This document shows, piece by piece, positions 8,433-17,565 of a DNA stretch of 64,000 nucleotides (positions are counted from its first letter, which is position 1; the number at the start of each line of letters is the position of its first letter). The notes under the pieces were generated by a model. That model was not told the origin of the DNA. It was given only the letters and a program-made list of their open reading frames with translations, and searched no databases. The position numbers and the translations under genes were made by a program. The stretch is from Helicobacter canis (lineage in GTDB: Bacteria; Campylobacterota; Campylobacteria; Campylobacterales; Helicobacteraceae): positions 1,426,001-1,490,000 of the forward strand of contig NZ_UGHV01000001.1 in NCBI RefSeq assembly GCF_900451095.1, read 5' to 3'.

Positions 8433-8876
8433 TTATAGCTCTTTGACTTCTATGGCTAAATTTGCATTGATACCAAAGCCTAGGTGGATAATGACTGCAA
8501 ATGCCCCTGTGTGTTTAATGGGTGTTGGTATATCGACCTCTTTTTTGTCGATGTGGAGATTGTGCTTCTCCTGCAAGGTGGTGGCGATTTCCTCTTTGGT
8601 GATAGAGCCAAAGAGCGTGCCGTTATTGCCCTTTTTCTCTAATACTAGCGTGATGGATTCTAGGCTTTTGGCAAGCTGCTTGCGCTTCTCTAGCTCTAGG
8701 GCTTCTAGCTCGGCTTGGTGCTTTTGCTGGGATCTGTATTTGTTGATGACTTCATTAGTGGCGTGCTTTGCTTTATTTTTAGCGATCAAAAAATTTTGCC
8801 CATAGCCATCTTTGACCTCGCGGATTTCACCCTTTTTGCCAAGACCTTTAATATCTTCTAGTAGCAACACTTTCAT
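8433..8876 (-). CDS. rplI: 50S ribosomal protein L9
   Basis: 147 residues from the ATG at 8876, which has AAAGGA just upstream. The sequence MKVLLLEDIKGLGKKGEIRE, then VKDGYGQNFLIAKNKA, is the canonical L9 N-terminal domain that binds 23S rRNA. A long basic and acidic helix (RSQQKHQAELEALELEKRK) and the C-terminal domain (ESITLVLEKKGNNGTLFGSI) follow. Length and order are normal for the family. A longer frame opens at 8915, but it lacks a ribosome binding site and would overlap the divergent peptidase gene's promoter region. Confidence 0.97.
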   Translation of the reverse strand: MKVLLLEDIKGLGKKGEIREVKDGYGQNFLIAKNKAKHATNEVINKYRSQQKHQAELEALELEKRKQLAKSLESITLVLEKKGNNGTLFGSITKEEIATTLQEKHNLHIDKKEVDIPTPIKHTGAFAVIIHLGFGINANLAIEVKEL

Positions 8877-8947
8877 AACGCTTCCTTTGGGTATAATTTC
8901 GCGAAATTGTAGCACTTAGAAAATGATTACACAATAACGAGTAGTAA

Positions 8948-9682
8948 ATGAAGTCTGTAAAAGTTGTGCAAAAATCGCTTGTGTTTGAAGGCTTGGGGAT
9001 TATAGTGAGCCAAAAGCCTAGTAAATATATGCGCATAAATGTCCGCCCAAGCAGAGGATCTAGCCAGCCTATCATCAAGCTTACTTGTCCGCCAAATGCC
9101 ACAGATGAGGCGATTATGGAGTTTTTACACACGCATAGGGCGTGGATTAGCAGGGTGTGCGATCGCTTTATGCAAACTAGAGAAAATACTTGGGAGGTTT
9201 TGCAAAGCCATAGCGATGAGGTGCTGCTCTTTGGGCAGTGGGTGAGCGCACTCTCACTTAAGGAGCTGCGATCGCGCTTGCACGAGTATGCGCTACAAAG
9301 GGCAAATATATTTGCAGGGAGTATGGGGGTGTGCTTTAGCAAGCTTGCAGTGCGCACATCTAGGACGCGCTTTGGGAGCTGCACGCACGATCGCCTAAGC
9401 TTGTCGATTTTGCTAGCCTTTGTGCCAAAAGAAGAGATAGATTATGTCATCATTCACGAGCTAGCCCATATCGTGCATAAAAACCATTCCGCGCAGTTTT
9501 GGGGGCTTGTGGGGGTGCATTGTCCGCAGTGGAAGTCCTTGCGCCAATCGCTTAAAAGTCGCTATGGGCTATTGATCGCGCTGCTTGATAAATTAGAGCA
9601 AGCAAGCCCCACGCAAGCTCCACAAGCTAGCCCACAAAGCCGCAATGCTGACATAGGCTCTCAACTGCTCTTTGAGTTTTAA
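8948..9682 (+). CDS. YgjP-like (DUF45) metallopeptidase family protein
   Basis: 244 residues. The zinc motif HELAHIVHKNHSAQFW (HExxH with a third histidine five residues on) marks the YgjP/DUF45 group of M48-like metallopeptidases. Upstream lie VRTSRTRFGSCT, the conserved RWGSC-like stretch of the family, and LSLSILLAFVPKEEIDYVI. Apart from the last 30 residues (a Gln/Ala/Pro tail), length and order fit the family. There is no signal peptide, so it is cytoplasmic. The physiological substrate is not established for the family. It is divergent from rplI, and its 3' end overlaps the convergent radical SAM gene by 56 bp. Confidence 0.88.
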   Translation: MKSVKVVQKSLVFEGLGIIVSQKPSKYMRINVRPSRGSSQPIIKLTCPPNATDEAIMEFLHTHRAWISRVCDRFMQTRENTWEVLQSHSDEVLLFGQWVSALSLKELRSRLHEYALQRANIFAGSMGVCFSKLAVRTSRTRFGSCTHDRLSLSILLAFVPKEEIDYVIIHELAHIVHKNHSAQFWGLVGVHCPQWKSLRQSLKSRYGLLIALLDKLEQASPTQAPQASPQSRNADIGSQLLFEF

Positions 9683-10532
9683 AGCCATTTTTCATCGCCA
9701 CTGCCCTAGGGGAGTGCAGGGCTTCTTGTAAGCTTGTAGTTGTGATATTGCCCAGATTGATCGCGCCTTGTGTGTCCATACAGCAAGGCACAATCGTGCC
9801 ATCGCTTAGAATCCCTATTTGCTCTTTTAGCGCGTGGCAGGATTTGTGCTTTTGGGGCATTGTGGCAAAGCCTGCCCAAGTGAAATGCGGCTTTATGATG
9901 AGAAATGCCTTGCTCCATAGGCGTATGCGTCCTTTTTCATCAAAAAGGGTGTATATATCATTGCGCGATAGGGCGTGGCAAAATTTTTGGTGGTAGGCTT
10001 GGTGGTAGGTTTGGTGGTGGGCATTGTGCGTGAGGGTAAAAATGGATTCTGGTAGGATTTGGCGGAGCAGATCGCAGAGCATTTGTGGGCGTTGATAGAG
10101 GTTTATATCTTGGATTCTAAGATTTAGAAAACAGCTAGGGTGCTGTAAATGATAGGCTAGCAGGGGGGCGAGCTTTGTAGCATAATTGGCAATAGCATTG
10201 TCTATGCCCGCTTCTAGGGAGATAGAGAGCTGATAGATAGGGGGGCTTAGGAGTGTTTGGGGGCGGTGTTTATGGCAAAACGCTCCGCTTGTAACTAGCT
10301 CGATCTCCGCGCCTTTGCTATGGGCTAGGGCGAGATAGTCGGCTAGATTTGGCAGGGCGCAAGGATCGCCCAAAATATGCAGGGCAATGCGTTTGGTAAG
10401 CATAAGCGCGGAGTCTAGCGCGTGTGCGAAAGCTTCTAGGGGCATTATGCCGCGCACGCCCTTTGGTGCTGGGCAAAAGGAGCAAACAAGGTGGCAAATA
10501 TCGCTAAGCTCGATATAGATCTTTTTCATCAA
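9627..10532 (-). CDS. Radical SAM/SPASM domain protein
   Basis: 301 residues. Near the N-terminus, CHLVCSFC provides the CxxxCxxC triad (C13, C17, C20) that binds the radical-SAM 4Fe-4S cluster. HILGDPCALPN and LVTSGAF resemble the SAM-binding strands. The C-terminus has the SPASM-type cysteines: CHALKEQIGILSDGTIVPCC, GAINLGN and finally SLCQHC. SPASM enzymes bind extra iron-sulfur clusters and often modify peptides or tRNA, but no peptide substrate gene is visible nearby. It is 6 bp upstream of... the gene to its right, serB, ends 6 bp before this start, so the two may be cotranscribed. The reaction is unknown. Confidence 0.85.
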   Translation of the reverse strand: MMKKIYIELSDICHLVCSFCPAPKGVRGIMPLEAFAHALDSALMLTKRIALHILGDPCALPNLADYLALAHSKGAEIELVTSGAFCHKHRPQTLLSPPIYQLSISLEAGIDNAIANYATKLAPLLAYHLQHPSCFLNLRIQDINLYQRPQMLCDLLRQILPESIFTLTHNAHHQTYHQAYHQKFCHALSRNDIYTLFDEKGRIRLWSKAFLIIKPHFTWAGFATMPQKHKSCHALKEQIGILSDGTIVPCCMDTQGAINLGNITTTSLQEALHSPRAVAMKNGFKTQRAVESLCQHCGFVG

Positions 10533-10538
10533 GTGTGA

Positions 10539-11165
10539 TTAGTGGATATGCGGGAGGATCTCGCGCAAGTCTTTGTGGTCTATGATGATATTGGCGTGCT
10601 GCTTGAGTATGGGCTTGGCGCAAAAGGCGATAGCATAGCCCGCACGATCAAGCATAGCGCAGTCATTCGCGCCATCGCCTATGGCAAGTGTCTCTTGCTT
10701 GCTGATAGCAAGCAAGGATTGCAGGCGTGCTAGCATATCGCCCTTAGAGTCGCTAAACATCATATCTCCACCGACTTTACCACTAAGCACATCACCTCTT
10801 GCGTGCAAGATATTGCTAAAATCCGCGTGGAGTCCTAGCTCTTTGGCAAAATAGCGCGTAGCCAAGCTAAATCCACCGCTAAAGCACACGATCTTTGCTC
10901 CCATAGCCTTAAGCTCTGTTATACACTCTTTCGCGCCTTGCATAAGGGGGAGATTGTGGCAGATCTCTTGGGCTTTGCTAAGTGGCAAGCCCTCTAAAAG
11001 AGTCACGCGCTTTTGCAGAGCTTCAAAAAAGTCTAGCTCGCCGCTCATCGCCTTATGCGTGATCGCTGAGACTTGCTGGAGTGCGCCGCATTCTTGTGCT
11101 AGAAAATCGATCGTTTCGCCATCCATTAAGGTGGAGTCAAAGTCAAATACCGCGAGTTTTATCAT
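10539..11165 (-). CDS. serB: Phosphoserine phosphatase
   Basis: 208 residues from the ATG at 11165, which has AAAGG upstream. It is a HAD-superfamily phosphatase: motif I FDFDSTLMDGE (nucleophile D8 and acid D10), motif II FSGGFS, and motif III/IV IGDGANDCAML with the metal aspartates. The ETIDFLAQ cap and the SGELDFFEALQKRVTLLEGL stretch are specific to SerB. It performs the last step of serine synthesis, dephosphorylating O-phospho-L-serine in the cytoplasm. Length is normal. A frame open further upstream to 11207 is repeat-derived and unlikely to be used. Confidence 0.93.
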   Translation of the reverse strand: MIKLAVFDFDSTLMDGETIDFLAQECGALQQVSAITHKAMSGELDFFEALQKRVTLLEGLPLSKAQEICHNLPLMQGAKECITELKAMGAKIVCFSGGFSLATRYFAKELGLHADFSNILHARGDVLSGKVGGDMMFSDSKGDMLARLQSLLAISKQETLAIGDGANDCAMLDRAGYAIAFCAKPILKQHANIIIDHKDLREILPHIH

Positions 11166-11269
11166 TACTGTGCCTTTGGGGTGGGGTTGGGCTACATTAT
11201 ATCGCAATCTAGGCTTGTGGTGATTCTCTCCCTCGATTCAGTCTTGGGTGGGCAATGCGATTGATTTTA

Positions 11270-11765
11270 CAAAGTTTTTTTAGAAAACAAGCGAAGCGAA
11301 GTTTCTTTAGAAAACAAGTAAAACGCTCGGCGCAAGCCGATGTTTCTTTAGAAAATGTGTAAAAAACTCCAAAAGCCCCACTGCAATCCTTAGAATCGTT
11401 TTCCCTAGAATCCACTTTTGGTAAAAACGCCCATTTTCCTGTCATTGCGAGGGAGTGTAACGACCGAAGCAATCCATAAACAAAAAACACGCAAACAACC
11501 ACAACCTAGAATCCACTTTTAATAATCCCACTGCAAAACCGCAAAAAGTGGATTCTAGCTTTTTACCATTCTTGCTTAATCCCTAGAATCCACTTTTTTA
11601 CAAACGCCATTTTTTCTTGTCGTATTGAGCCACAGGCGAAATATCCCTCGTCATTTGTGAGCTTAATCAACCATTGTCCTGTCATTGCGAGCGGTGCTTG
11701 CACCGCGTGGCAATCCATAAACAAGGCGTAGCCGTAGCTTCTTTAGTAATCCACAAAAGAAAAGT
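11270..11765. repeat. Intergenic mosaic repeats between serB and the Sel1/LpoB gene
   Basis: No gene is seen in these 500 bases. They hold two AAGCGAAGC/TTTCTTTAGAAAA modules (11280-11355), several TAGAATCCAC motifs including an inverted pair around 11507-11555, and REP-like palindromes at 11442-11477 and 11681-11718. A 97-codon minus-strand frame (11502-11209) is made only of repeat peptides. The same module with GCTCGGCGCAAGCCGATGTT recurs inverted near 16010-16040. Confidence 0.8.
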
Positions 11766-11770
11766 GGATT

Positions 11771-13369
11771 CTAATACCCATAATATTTTAATTTTTTATA
11801 CATTTCACAGCCCTTTTGAGCACCCAAATCACAGGCTTTGCCAAAAAGCTCTTTTGCTTTTGCAAAATCCTGCCTTGCCCCACTTCCTGTTTCATACGAC
11901 AAAGCAAGCCCAAAACACGCCAATCCACTATCAAGCCTACAACCCTTTTCTAAAAATTTTCTTGCTTCAGCATATTGTTGTTTCTTGTAAAACATAATAA
12001 ATCCAAAACCACTACAACCCTCTCCATAATCTAAATCACAAGCCTTGCCATACAAATCAAAGGCTCTTTCACTATTTTCTACCCCACCTTCCCCTTCTTC
12101 ATACATAATGGCAAGATTAAAACAAGCCGAAGCATTATCAAGCTCACAGCCTTTTGTATAGTAGTTTCTTGCTTTGACAAAATCCTTTGATACCCCAAGC
12201 CTACCAAAATAATAAAACTCACCTAATCTTAAACAGCCAGTCCCTTTCCCTACCCCACCATCACAAGCTTTAGTATAAAACTCAAGGGCTTTTGCGCCAT
12301 CTTGCTTGACACCTAACCCTTTTTGATAAAGAACCCCTAAATTATAGCAAGCCTCCATTACACCCCCATCACAAGCCTTAGCATAAAATCTAAAAGCTTG
12401 TGAGTGGTTTTTTGCTTTCTTATACAAAAACCCAGACACTAGACAAGAAGGCATATCGCCCACATCACAGCCTTTTTGATACCATAGCATTGATTGCTTG
12501 ACATCATTTTTTTTCTCATAATACTCTCCTGCAGCCCAGCAAGCATAGCCCACCTGCTTTTCACAAGCAGACTTAAGCCACTCTATATCCCCCTTTTCAG
12601 CAAGTGCCACACACATCTCGCCATCACCGCCTTGGCATTTGCTCCTTAGGGCTTGTAGCTCCTGTTCTCTCTGCCTTGCTTTAGCTTGCCGCTCTTTTTC
12701 TCTCTGTCTTGCTTGATTTTGCAGCTCCTTTTCTCTCTGCTTTGCCTTATTCTGCTGCTCTATCTCGCTCAAGACACTAGGATCTGCCACTTTAGAGATA
12801 ATCTCCTCGTGATCCCATACCACCCTGCCTGTTTTTATATCGCTCAAAGTCAGCAAAAACACATAATCAAAGCGCACGACCTCGCCTATCTTTTTACTCC
12901 TTTGGGTGATTTTGCCACTTAAGGAGAGGTCTGGGGCTTGCAGCGTGTCTTGCTCGTGGGTGGTGTATTGGTTGTAGTTTGGGTCTTTTGTGAGCTTCCT
13001 AGAGTCTTTGATAAATCTATCAGCTTTCGCACCACTGCCAGCGATGGCATTTGTGAGCGTAAATTTACCGCTTTTTCTTAAAGCCCTAGCAAGCTTCCTA
13101 GCCATAAGCTCTATATCGATTGCCTCACTTGTCTCATTGGTAATATCTGCGATCGCTAGCAGTCTTTTACCCTGAAGTGTGCGGGCATACTGCGAGTCAA
13201 GGAGTGAGGTGGCATTGCTCTCTATCACTTTATCTATATCGTGTATATCAATCCCAAAGGAGACATACGCGCTAGAATCCTCCACATAGCTCGCGTTTTT
13301 CACCCCTGCCAAGCCACACACCACACACGCACAAAGCCCTAGCCCAATCCCTAGAATCCACTTTTTCAT
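11771..13369 (-). CDS. LpoB-like domain fused to Sel1 repeats (Hcp-like cysteine-rich protein)
   Basis: 532 residues. An N-terminal export signal (MKKWILGIGLGLCACVVCGL) precedes residues 35-195 that resemble the penicillin-binding-protein activator LpoB/FlgO group (LLAIADITNETSEAIDI, RKSGKFTLTNAIAGSGA, DLSLSGKITQRS, YVFLLTLSDIKTGRVVWD). A charged coiled-coil of Gln/Arg/Lys/Glu (about 200-235) leads into at least seven Sel1-like repeats of about 36 residues. Each carries a paired cysteine and the pattern A.KACDGG...AC.NLG.LY, as in Helicobacter cysteine-rich proteins. A stand-alone paralogue of the first domain lies at 56413-57021. The protein is probably periplasmic or lipid-anchored, linking envelope synthesis to protein-protein contacts. 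That role is inference; the domain fusion is directly visible. Confidence 0.85.
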   Translation of the reverse strand: MKKWILGIGLGLCACVVCGLAGVKNASYVEDSSAYVSFGIDIHDIDKVIESNATSLLDSQYARTLQGKRLLAIADITNETSEAIDIELMARKLARALRKSGKFTLTNAIAGSGAKADRFIKDSRKLTKDPNYNQYTTHEQDTLQAPDLSLSGKITQRSKKIGEVVRFDYVFLLTLSDIKTGRVVWDHEEIISKVADPSVLSEIEQQNKAKQREKELQNQARQREKERQAKARQREQELQALRSKCQGGDGEMCVALAEKGDIEWLKSACEKQVGYACWAAGEYYEKKNDVKQSMLWYQKGCDVGDMPSCLVSGFLYKKAKNHSQAFRFYAKACDGGVMEACYNLGVLYQKGLGVKQDGAKALEFYTKACDGGVGKGTGCLRLGEFYYFGRLGVSKDFVKARNYYTKGCELDNASACFNLAIMYEEGEGGVENSERAFDLYGKACDLDYGEGCSGFGFIMFYKKQQYAEARKFLEKGCRLDSGLACFGLALSYETGSGARQDFAKAKELFGKACDLGAQKGCEMYKKLKYYGY

Positions 13370-13399
13370 CTTAGCCCCTTGCGTTTATGTAGCCTCTAG

Positions 13400-13740
13400 C
13401 CTACTTTCTCATCGCAAATCCTAGAATCCTTTGCTAGCTTTTTTAGAATTTTTACTTAATCCTAGAATCCACTTTTTTATCGTCATTGTGAGTGGTGCTT
13501 GGCAATCCATACTAGAATCCACTTTTGCAAAATTGGATTCTATCCTTTGTGCGTTTTTTCTGCTTGAGATTCTAAGATTGTGTTATGGATCGCCACGCCG
13601 ACTTCATCGGCTCGCGATGACAGAGTTTTTTCAAAGTGGATTCTAAGTTTTGGGCTTTCCCTAGAATCCACTTTTTACACTTTTGGCGTTTAATCCTAGA
13701 ATCCACTTTTTCAAAAAAGTGGATTCTACTCCCCCATTTT
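13400..13740. repeat. Intergenic mosaic repeats downstream of tsf
   Basis: 377 bases without a gene. They contain at least eight TAGAATCC-type motifs, two inverted pairs (13513-13542 and 13697-13728) and two REP-like palindromes (13482-13510, shortened; 13585-13622, complete). Confidence 0.8.
13697..13728 (-). terminator. Inverted TAGAATCCAC pair, likely tsf terminator
   Basis: TAGAATCCACTTTTT and its complement, separated by two or three bases, form a perfect stem with A/T at the loop. It starts about 19 bases after the tsf stop. The motif reads the same on both strands, so it could also stop rightward transcripts. Termination is inferred from position and structure. Confidence 0.6.
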
Positions 13741-13746
13741 GCTAGG

Positions 13747-14811
13747 CTACTGCATTTGCGCAGCGACTTCAGCGGCGAAATCTTCTGCCTTTTTCTCGAT
13801 CCCTTCACCTAGCTCAAAGCGCACATATTCTGCCACTTCGATAGTGTCATTCCACTCTTTGGACTTTTCTGCAAGCACTTGGGCAATGGTCTTTTTATCA
13901 TCCATTACAAAAAACTGCCCAAGGAGCGTTAGCCTTTGATCGATAAGCGTATTATCCGCGATAAATCGCTCTAGCTGTCCGGGGATAATCTTATCCCAAA
14001 TCGCTTCTGGCTTGCCTTGTTTCTTTAGCTCATCTTTTAAAATCTGCTCTTGCTCGGCTAGCACAGATTGTGTGAGCTGGGCGCGGGAGATGTATTTAGG
14101 GACATTTTTGAGCGGCTTGCCTAGTCGCTTTAGCTCTTCGTTTTCTTTCTCCACTTCGGCAATCATCGCCACGCGCTCTTTGTCCAAAAACTCCACGCTA
14201 AAGCCGCTATAATCAATATACACAGGCTTCATCGCTGCTGCGTGCATACAGAGATTGCGCGCAAGCTCGGCAAGCTTAGATGCGTTTGCTTGGCTGCCCT
14301 TTAGGGCGATGATTACGCCCACTCGCCCATTGCTATGGACATAGCCATTGACGATTGTGCCTTGATTTGCCTTGATATTGCAAGTTTTGCGCACGACAAT
14401 GTTTTCGCCGATTTTGGCGATTTGTGTTTTTAGATACTCATCAAAGCTTTGATTTTCTATATGCAAGGATTCCAGCGCGCTTACTTCGCTGATATTGTGT
14501 GCAAATACAAGCTCACTAGTCTTTGCTACCAAATCTTTAAACCCATCGTTTTTGGCGACAAAGTCTGTTTCAGAATTAACCTCAATCATACAAGCTTGGG
14601 AAAAATCGCTTGCTACCTTGACAGAAATCGCCCCTTCAGCCGCGACTCTATCTGCCTTTTTAGCAGCCTTGCTTAAGCCCTTTTCGCGCAAATATTCCAC
14701 GGCTTTTTGCAAATCTCCTTGCACTTCTACCAAAGCTTTCTTGCAGTCCATCATACCTGCATCAGTCATTTCTCGCAGTTGTTTTACAAGCTGGGCAGTA
14801 ATCTCACTCAT
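13747..14811 (-). CDS. tsf: Elongation factor Ts
   Basis: 354 residues. The N-terminus ITAQLVKQLREMTDAGMMDC, with KKALVEVQGDLQKAVEYLRE, is the conserved UBA-like domain of EF-Ts. SETDFVAKNDGF and the TDF region contact EF-Tu. The C-terminus has IPGQLERFI and LLGQFFVMDDKKTI. It is the guanine-nucleotide exchange factor of EF-Tu. It lies 24 bp after rpsB in the usual rpsB-tsf operon. The length matches epsilonproteobacterial EF-Ts, which is longer than the E. coli protein. Confidence 0.97.
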   Translation of the reverse strand: MSEITAQLVKQLREMTDAGMMDCKKALVEVQGDLQKAVEYLREKGLSKAAKKADRVAAEGAISVKVASDFSQACMIEVNSETDFVAKNDGFKDLVAKTSELVFAHNISEVSALESLHIENQSFDEYLKTQIAKIGENIVVRKTCNIKANQGTIVNGYVHSNGRVGVIIALKGSQANASKLAELARNLCMHAAAMKPVYIDYSGFSVEFLDKERVAMIAEVEKENEELKRLGKPLKNVPKYISRAQLTQSVLAEQEQILKDELKKQGKPEAIWDKIIPGQLERFIADNTLIDQRLTLLGQFFVMDDKKTIAQVLAEKSKEWNDTIEVAEYVRFELGEGIEKKAEDFAAEVAAQMQ

Positions 14812-14835
14812 AGTTTCTCCTTTACAATGTGCGCA

Positions 14836-15615
14836 TTATTCTTGCTCTTGCATAGCTTCATCAATCACCGCTTGCTTCTCTGCTTCACTTGCTGGCTCTT
14901 GTGCAGATCCTTGTGCCTCTTCCTCTGCTTCTCCGCCATTCATCTCGCGCCCTTCAGTGATAGCCTCGGCAATCTCTTTGCAAAAAAGCTGGATAGAGCG
15001 GATCGCATCGTCATTGCCCGGCACGGGGTAATCCACCTTATCAGGGTCGCAGTTGGTATCAAGTGGCGCGACTACGGGGATCCCAAGTCTTCTAGCTTCA
15101 GCCACGGCGATTTTTTCTTTCACCACATCGATGACAAAGAGCATATCCGGGACTTTTTTCAAATGTCGCACACCGCCAAGGTATTGTGTAAGCTTGTCTT
15201 TTTTACGCAAAAGCATAAGCTTTTCTTTTTTGGTGAGTAAGTCAATCTGCCCACTTGCTTCCATTTCTTCAATGATTTCTAGCTTGCGCACGGAGCGTTT
15301 GATTGTGCTAAAGTTGGTAAGCATACCACCTAGCCAGCGGTAATTCACATAAGGCACACCGATTTTCTCGGCATATTCTTTGATTGTCTCGCTCGCTTGC
15401 TTTTTTGTCCCGACAAATAGGATCGTCTTGCCCTCAGCAGCAGCATCACGCACGATATTATAAGTGTAGCGGAAGTAGCGGATTGTCTTTTGCAGATCAA
15501 TGATGTGGATATTTTTACGCACACCAAAGATAAATGGCTTCATTTTTGGATTCCAGCGTCTTGTTTGATGTCCAAAATGCACGCCGCATTCAAGTAGGTC
15601 TTTCATCGTTACCAT
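14836..15615 (-). CDS. rpsB: 30S ribosomal protein S2
   Basis: 259 residues from the ATG at 15615, preceded by AAGGAG. The start [20 protein letters not shown], then [20 protein letters not shown] and [20 protein letters not shown], is diagnostic for S2. The acidic, Gln/Glu-rich tail of about 35 residues ([14 protein letters not shown]) is common in Helicobacter and Campylobacter S2. It sits first in the rpsB-tsf operon. Confidence 0.97.
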   Translation of the reverse strand: MVTMKDLLECGVHFGHQTRRWNPKMKPFIFGVRKNIHIIDLQKTIRYFRYTYNIVRDAAAEGKTILFVGTKKQASETIKEYAEKIGVPYVNYRWLGGMLTNFSTIKRSVRKLEIIEEMEASGQIDLLTKKEKLMLLRKKDKLTQYLGGVRHLKKVPDMLFVIDVVKEKIAVAEARRLGIPVVAPLDTNCDPDKVDYPVPGNDDAIRSIQLFCKEIAEAITEGREMNGGEAEEEAQGSAQEPASEAEKQAVIDEAMQEQE

Positions 15616-15760
15616 AATGGTCTCCTTGTAGTTTGGTTTGTCCTCCACGCCCTTATACAGAATCTCTGCAACACAAAAAGGATTGGCGTGTGTGAATTTC
15701 TAGCACTTATCTTTGTGATCCTAGCCCAAAGGACTTTAGGATTGACAAAGGACAGGCGCG

Positions 15761-15790
15761 ATTGTAGCTAAGCTTTTATAATTTCTGTCT
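15761..15790 (-). promoter_or_regulatory. Possible rpsB-tsf promoter
   Basis: On the minus strand GCTACAATCGCG offers a TACAAT -10 element about 145 bases before rpsB, with an A/T-rich stretch (AAATTATAAAAG) upstream. Helicobacter housekeeping promoters often lack a clear -35 box, so this is a suggestion from position only. Confidence 0.35.
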
Positions 15791-15849
15791 TAAATTTGGA
15801 TTTGCGCACTTTAGTCGAAGCTGCGGTGTATCCTAAGCGCGCCTGTTTG

Positions 15850-16145
15850 CAAAAAGTGGATTCTAGTGCAGACATAGCTTATGTTAGAATCCACTTTACA
15901 ATCGTTTTGTATCATAATGATTCTAAGGATTGCGGTGGGGCTGTGGGTGTTTTTTTATTGTCGTTTTGGGATTCTAGGATTGTGGTGCTAGAATTGTGGT
16001 TTTCTAAAGAAACATCGGCTTGCGCCGAGCGGTGTCCCTTGTTTTCAAGGCGGAGGCGAAGGGATTTATCTAGGCGATAATGAGCAAGCCTCCGCCGCAG
16101 AATCCACGATTCTAGCCCGCAAGCTGAATCCCTGAATCCACTTTT
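15850..16145. repeat. Intergenic mosaic repeats upstream of the CapA gene
   Basis: About 300 bases without a gene between divergent rpsB and capA. They hold inverted TAGAATCCAC-like motifs (15856-15897), a TTTCTAAAGAAACATCGGCT module that is the reverse complement of 11335-11355, and an imperfect copy of the module found in the glycosyltransferase-linked cassettes (16095-16140). The repeat runs to within 20 bases of the CapA ribosome binding site. Confidence 0.7.
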
Positions 16146-16162
16146 TTGTATAAGGAGCATAT

Positions 16163-17335
16163 ATGCAAGGACTACTATTCTGTGGCGATGTAGTGGCGAT
16201 GAATGGCGGCATTAGTATCGATAGGGCATTGCAAGAAAAGCTTAGAAGCAATATTAGCTTTTGCAACCTAGAAGCCCCAATCTTGCCAAAAACGGGGGGG
16301 GGGGGGGTAACCCAAACGCTTAAAGCCGGACCATCGCTATATACACACGATGAGACAATTAGCAATTTAGTTGCAGCTGGCTTTAATGGCTTTATGCTAG
16401 CAAACAACCATATCGCAGATTATGGCGAGGCTGGCATAGATGCAAGCATAGAGCAAATCCTAGAATCCAAAGCTGTCTATACGGGTGTCAAAACAAAAAA
16501 ATATCCGCAAAATCCCACGCTGTTTTACACGATCAATGATACAAAAATAGCCATAGTGAATGCCGCAGAATCGCAGTTTGGCACGCTGGATTCTAGCAGC
16601 GCGTTTTTGGGTGCGGAGTATGGGTATGAAGACTGCTTTGGCTGGGGGTTTATCGCGCATTTGCAGACATTGAAAAAAGCCGTTGATGTGGTGATTGCTG
16701 TGATCCACGCTGGGCTAGAGAATGTCGCCCAGCCACTGCCGCAATTTAGAGAGCTTTACAAGATGTTTTGTGATATGGGGGCAGATTGCATTATCGCCCA
16801 TCATCCCCACATTATCCAAGGCTATGAGGACTATCACACAAAAGATGGGCGAGAAGCTAGGATTTTTTATAGCTTGGGGAATTTCTTTTTCTCCTATAAT
16901 CGCCCAATCACCGATCCGCTAGAGCTACAAGGGCTAAGTGTGGTGCTGCAATTTTGTAGCGGTAAAATCGCAAGCTATGAGCTGGTGTTCTCCCAGCAGG
17001 TGGGGGATAGTGTGGGGATTGTGGATTCTAGTGGGCTTTGTGTGAGTATGGAGAGTCTTAATGCGGTGCTGCACGATGAATGCGCGTATAAAAGGGCTAT
17101 TATAGAGATCATCACGCAGGTGTATCCGCAGTATATGAAGTATTATGAATATGTCTTTTTGCTGCCTAGTAGGGATAATAGCTGGCTTACTAATAGTAAG
17201 CTTTTTGTTAAAAGCTTATTTTTCCCACATCGGCATCTTGAGTCAAGATGGGCATTGCTGCTGCATAATATCAATATCCCTACGCATAGATTTGTCCAAG
17301 AGCTATATCTCAAATATGTGCTGTATCACACCTAG
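16163..17335 (+). CDS. CapA-family (poly-gamma-glutamate synthesis type) metallophosphatase, phase-variable
   Basis: 390 residues matching the CapA/PgsA family with a metallophosphatase fold: FCGDVVAMNGG, NLEAPI, ANNHIADYGEAGI, VIHAGLE and AHHPHIIQGYE supply the metal-binding Asp, Glu, Asn and His residues in the expected order, and FYSLGNFFFSY closes the fold. A G14 tract at 16294-16307 falls early in the gene (codons 44-49, PKTGGGGVTQTL) and is in frame here, so the gene is ON; a change of one base would stop translation near codon 60. CapA proteins assist export or ligation of capsule-like polymers, but the other cap/pgs genes are absent from this window. It stands alone, with repeats upstream and AAGGAG ahead of the ATG. 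Confidence 0.88.
   Translation: MQGLLFCGDVVAMNGGISIDRALQEKLRSNISFCNLEAPILPKTGGGGVTQTLKAGPSLYTHDETISNLVAAGFNGFMLANNHIADYGEAGIDASIEQILESKAVYTGVKTKKYPQNPTLFYTINDTKIAIVNAAESQFGTLDSSSAFLGAEYGYEDCFGWGFIAHLQTLKKAVDVVIAVIHAGLENVAQPLPQFRELYKMFCDMGADCIIAHHPHIIQGYEDYHTKDGREARIFYSLGNFFFSYNRPITDPLELQGLSVVLQFCSGKIASYELVFSQQVGDSVGIVDSSGLCVSMESLNAVLHDECAYKRAIIEIITQVYPQYMKYYEYVFLLPSRDNSWLTNSKLFVKSLFFPHRHLESRWALLLHNINIPTHRFVQELYLKYVLYHT
16294..16307. repeat. Homopolymeric G14 in the CapA gene
   Basis: Fourteen Gs on the coding strand near the 5' end of the gene. This is the classic position for a translational ON/OFF switch by slipped-strand mispairing. The present length keeps the frame open. Confidence 0.9.
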
Positions 17336-17565
17336 GCTTAAGTGGATTCTAGTAGAAGCAATGCCCGCTTTCTAGCAAGTCCTTATATAGCCTTTAAGTG
17401 TTGCTATCCTGCCATTGTCCTATAAATCACACCCTACAAAGCCTTAAAGCATTGCTTGCTAGCAGGATCTTCATAGGGTTTGGGGCAAAATGTGTGCATA
17501 CAAGCATAGTATAGGCATACTCTTATGTATCAATCAGCCTTTATACAATTAGCTCCATCTATCAA

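Noticed and set aside
8848-9384. Minus-strand frame opposite the metallopeptidase
   Set aside because: It is the shadow of a gene with a clear HExxH motif and overlaps the rplI start.
17336-17565. Small RNA or gene between capA and hisG
   Set aside because: I see no open frame, hairpin with T run, or tRNA-like fold; only a TAGAATCC-like motif and a CCTTAAAGCATTGCTTGCTA stretch that recurs near 21762.
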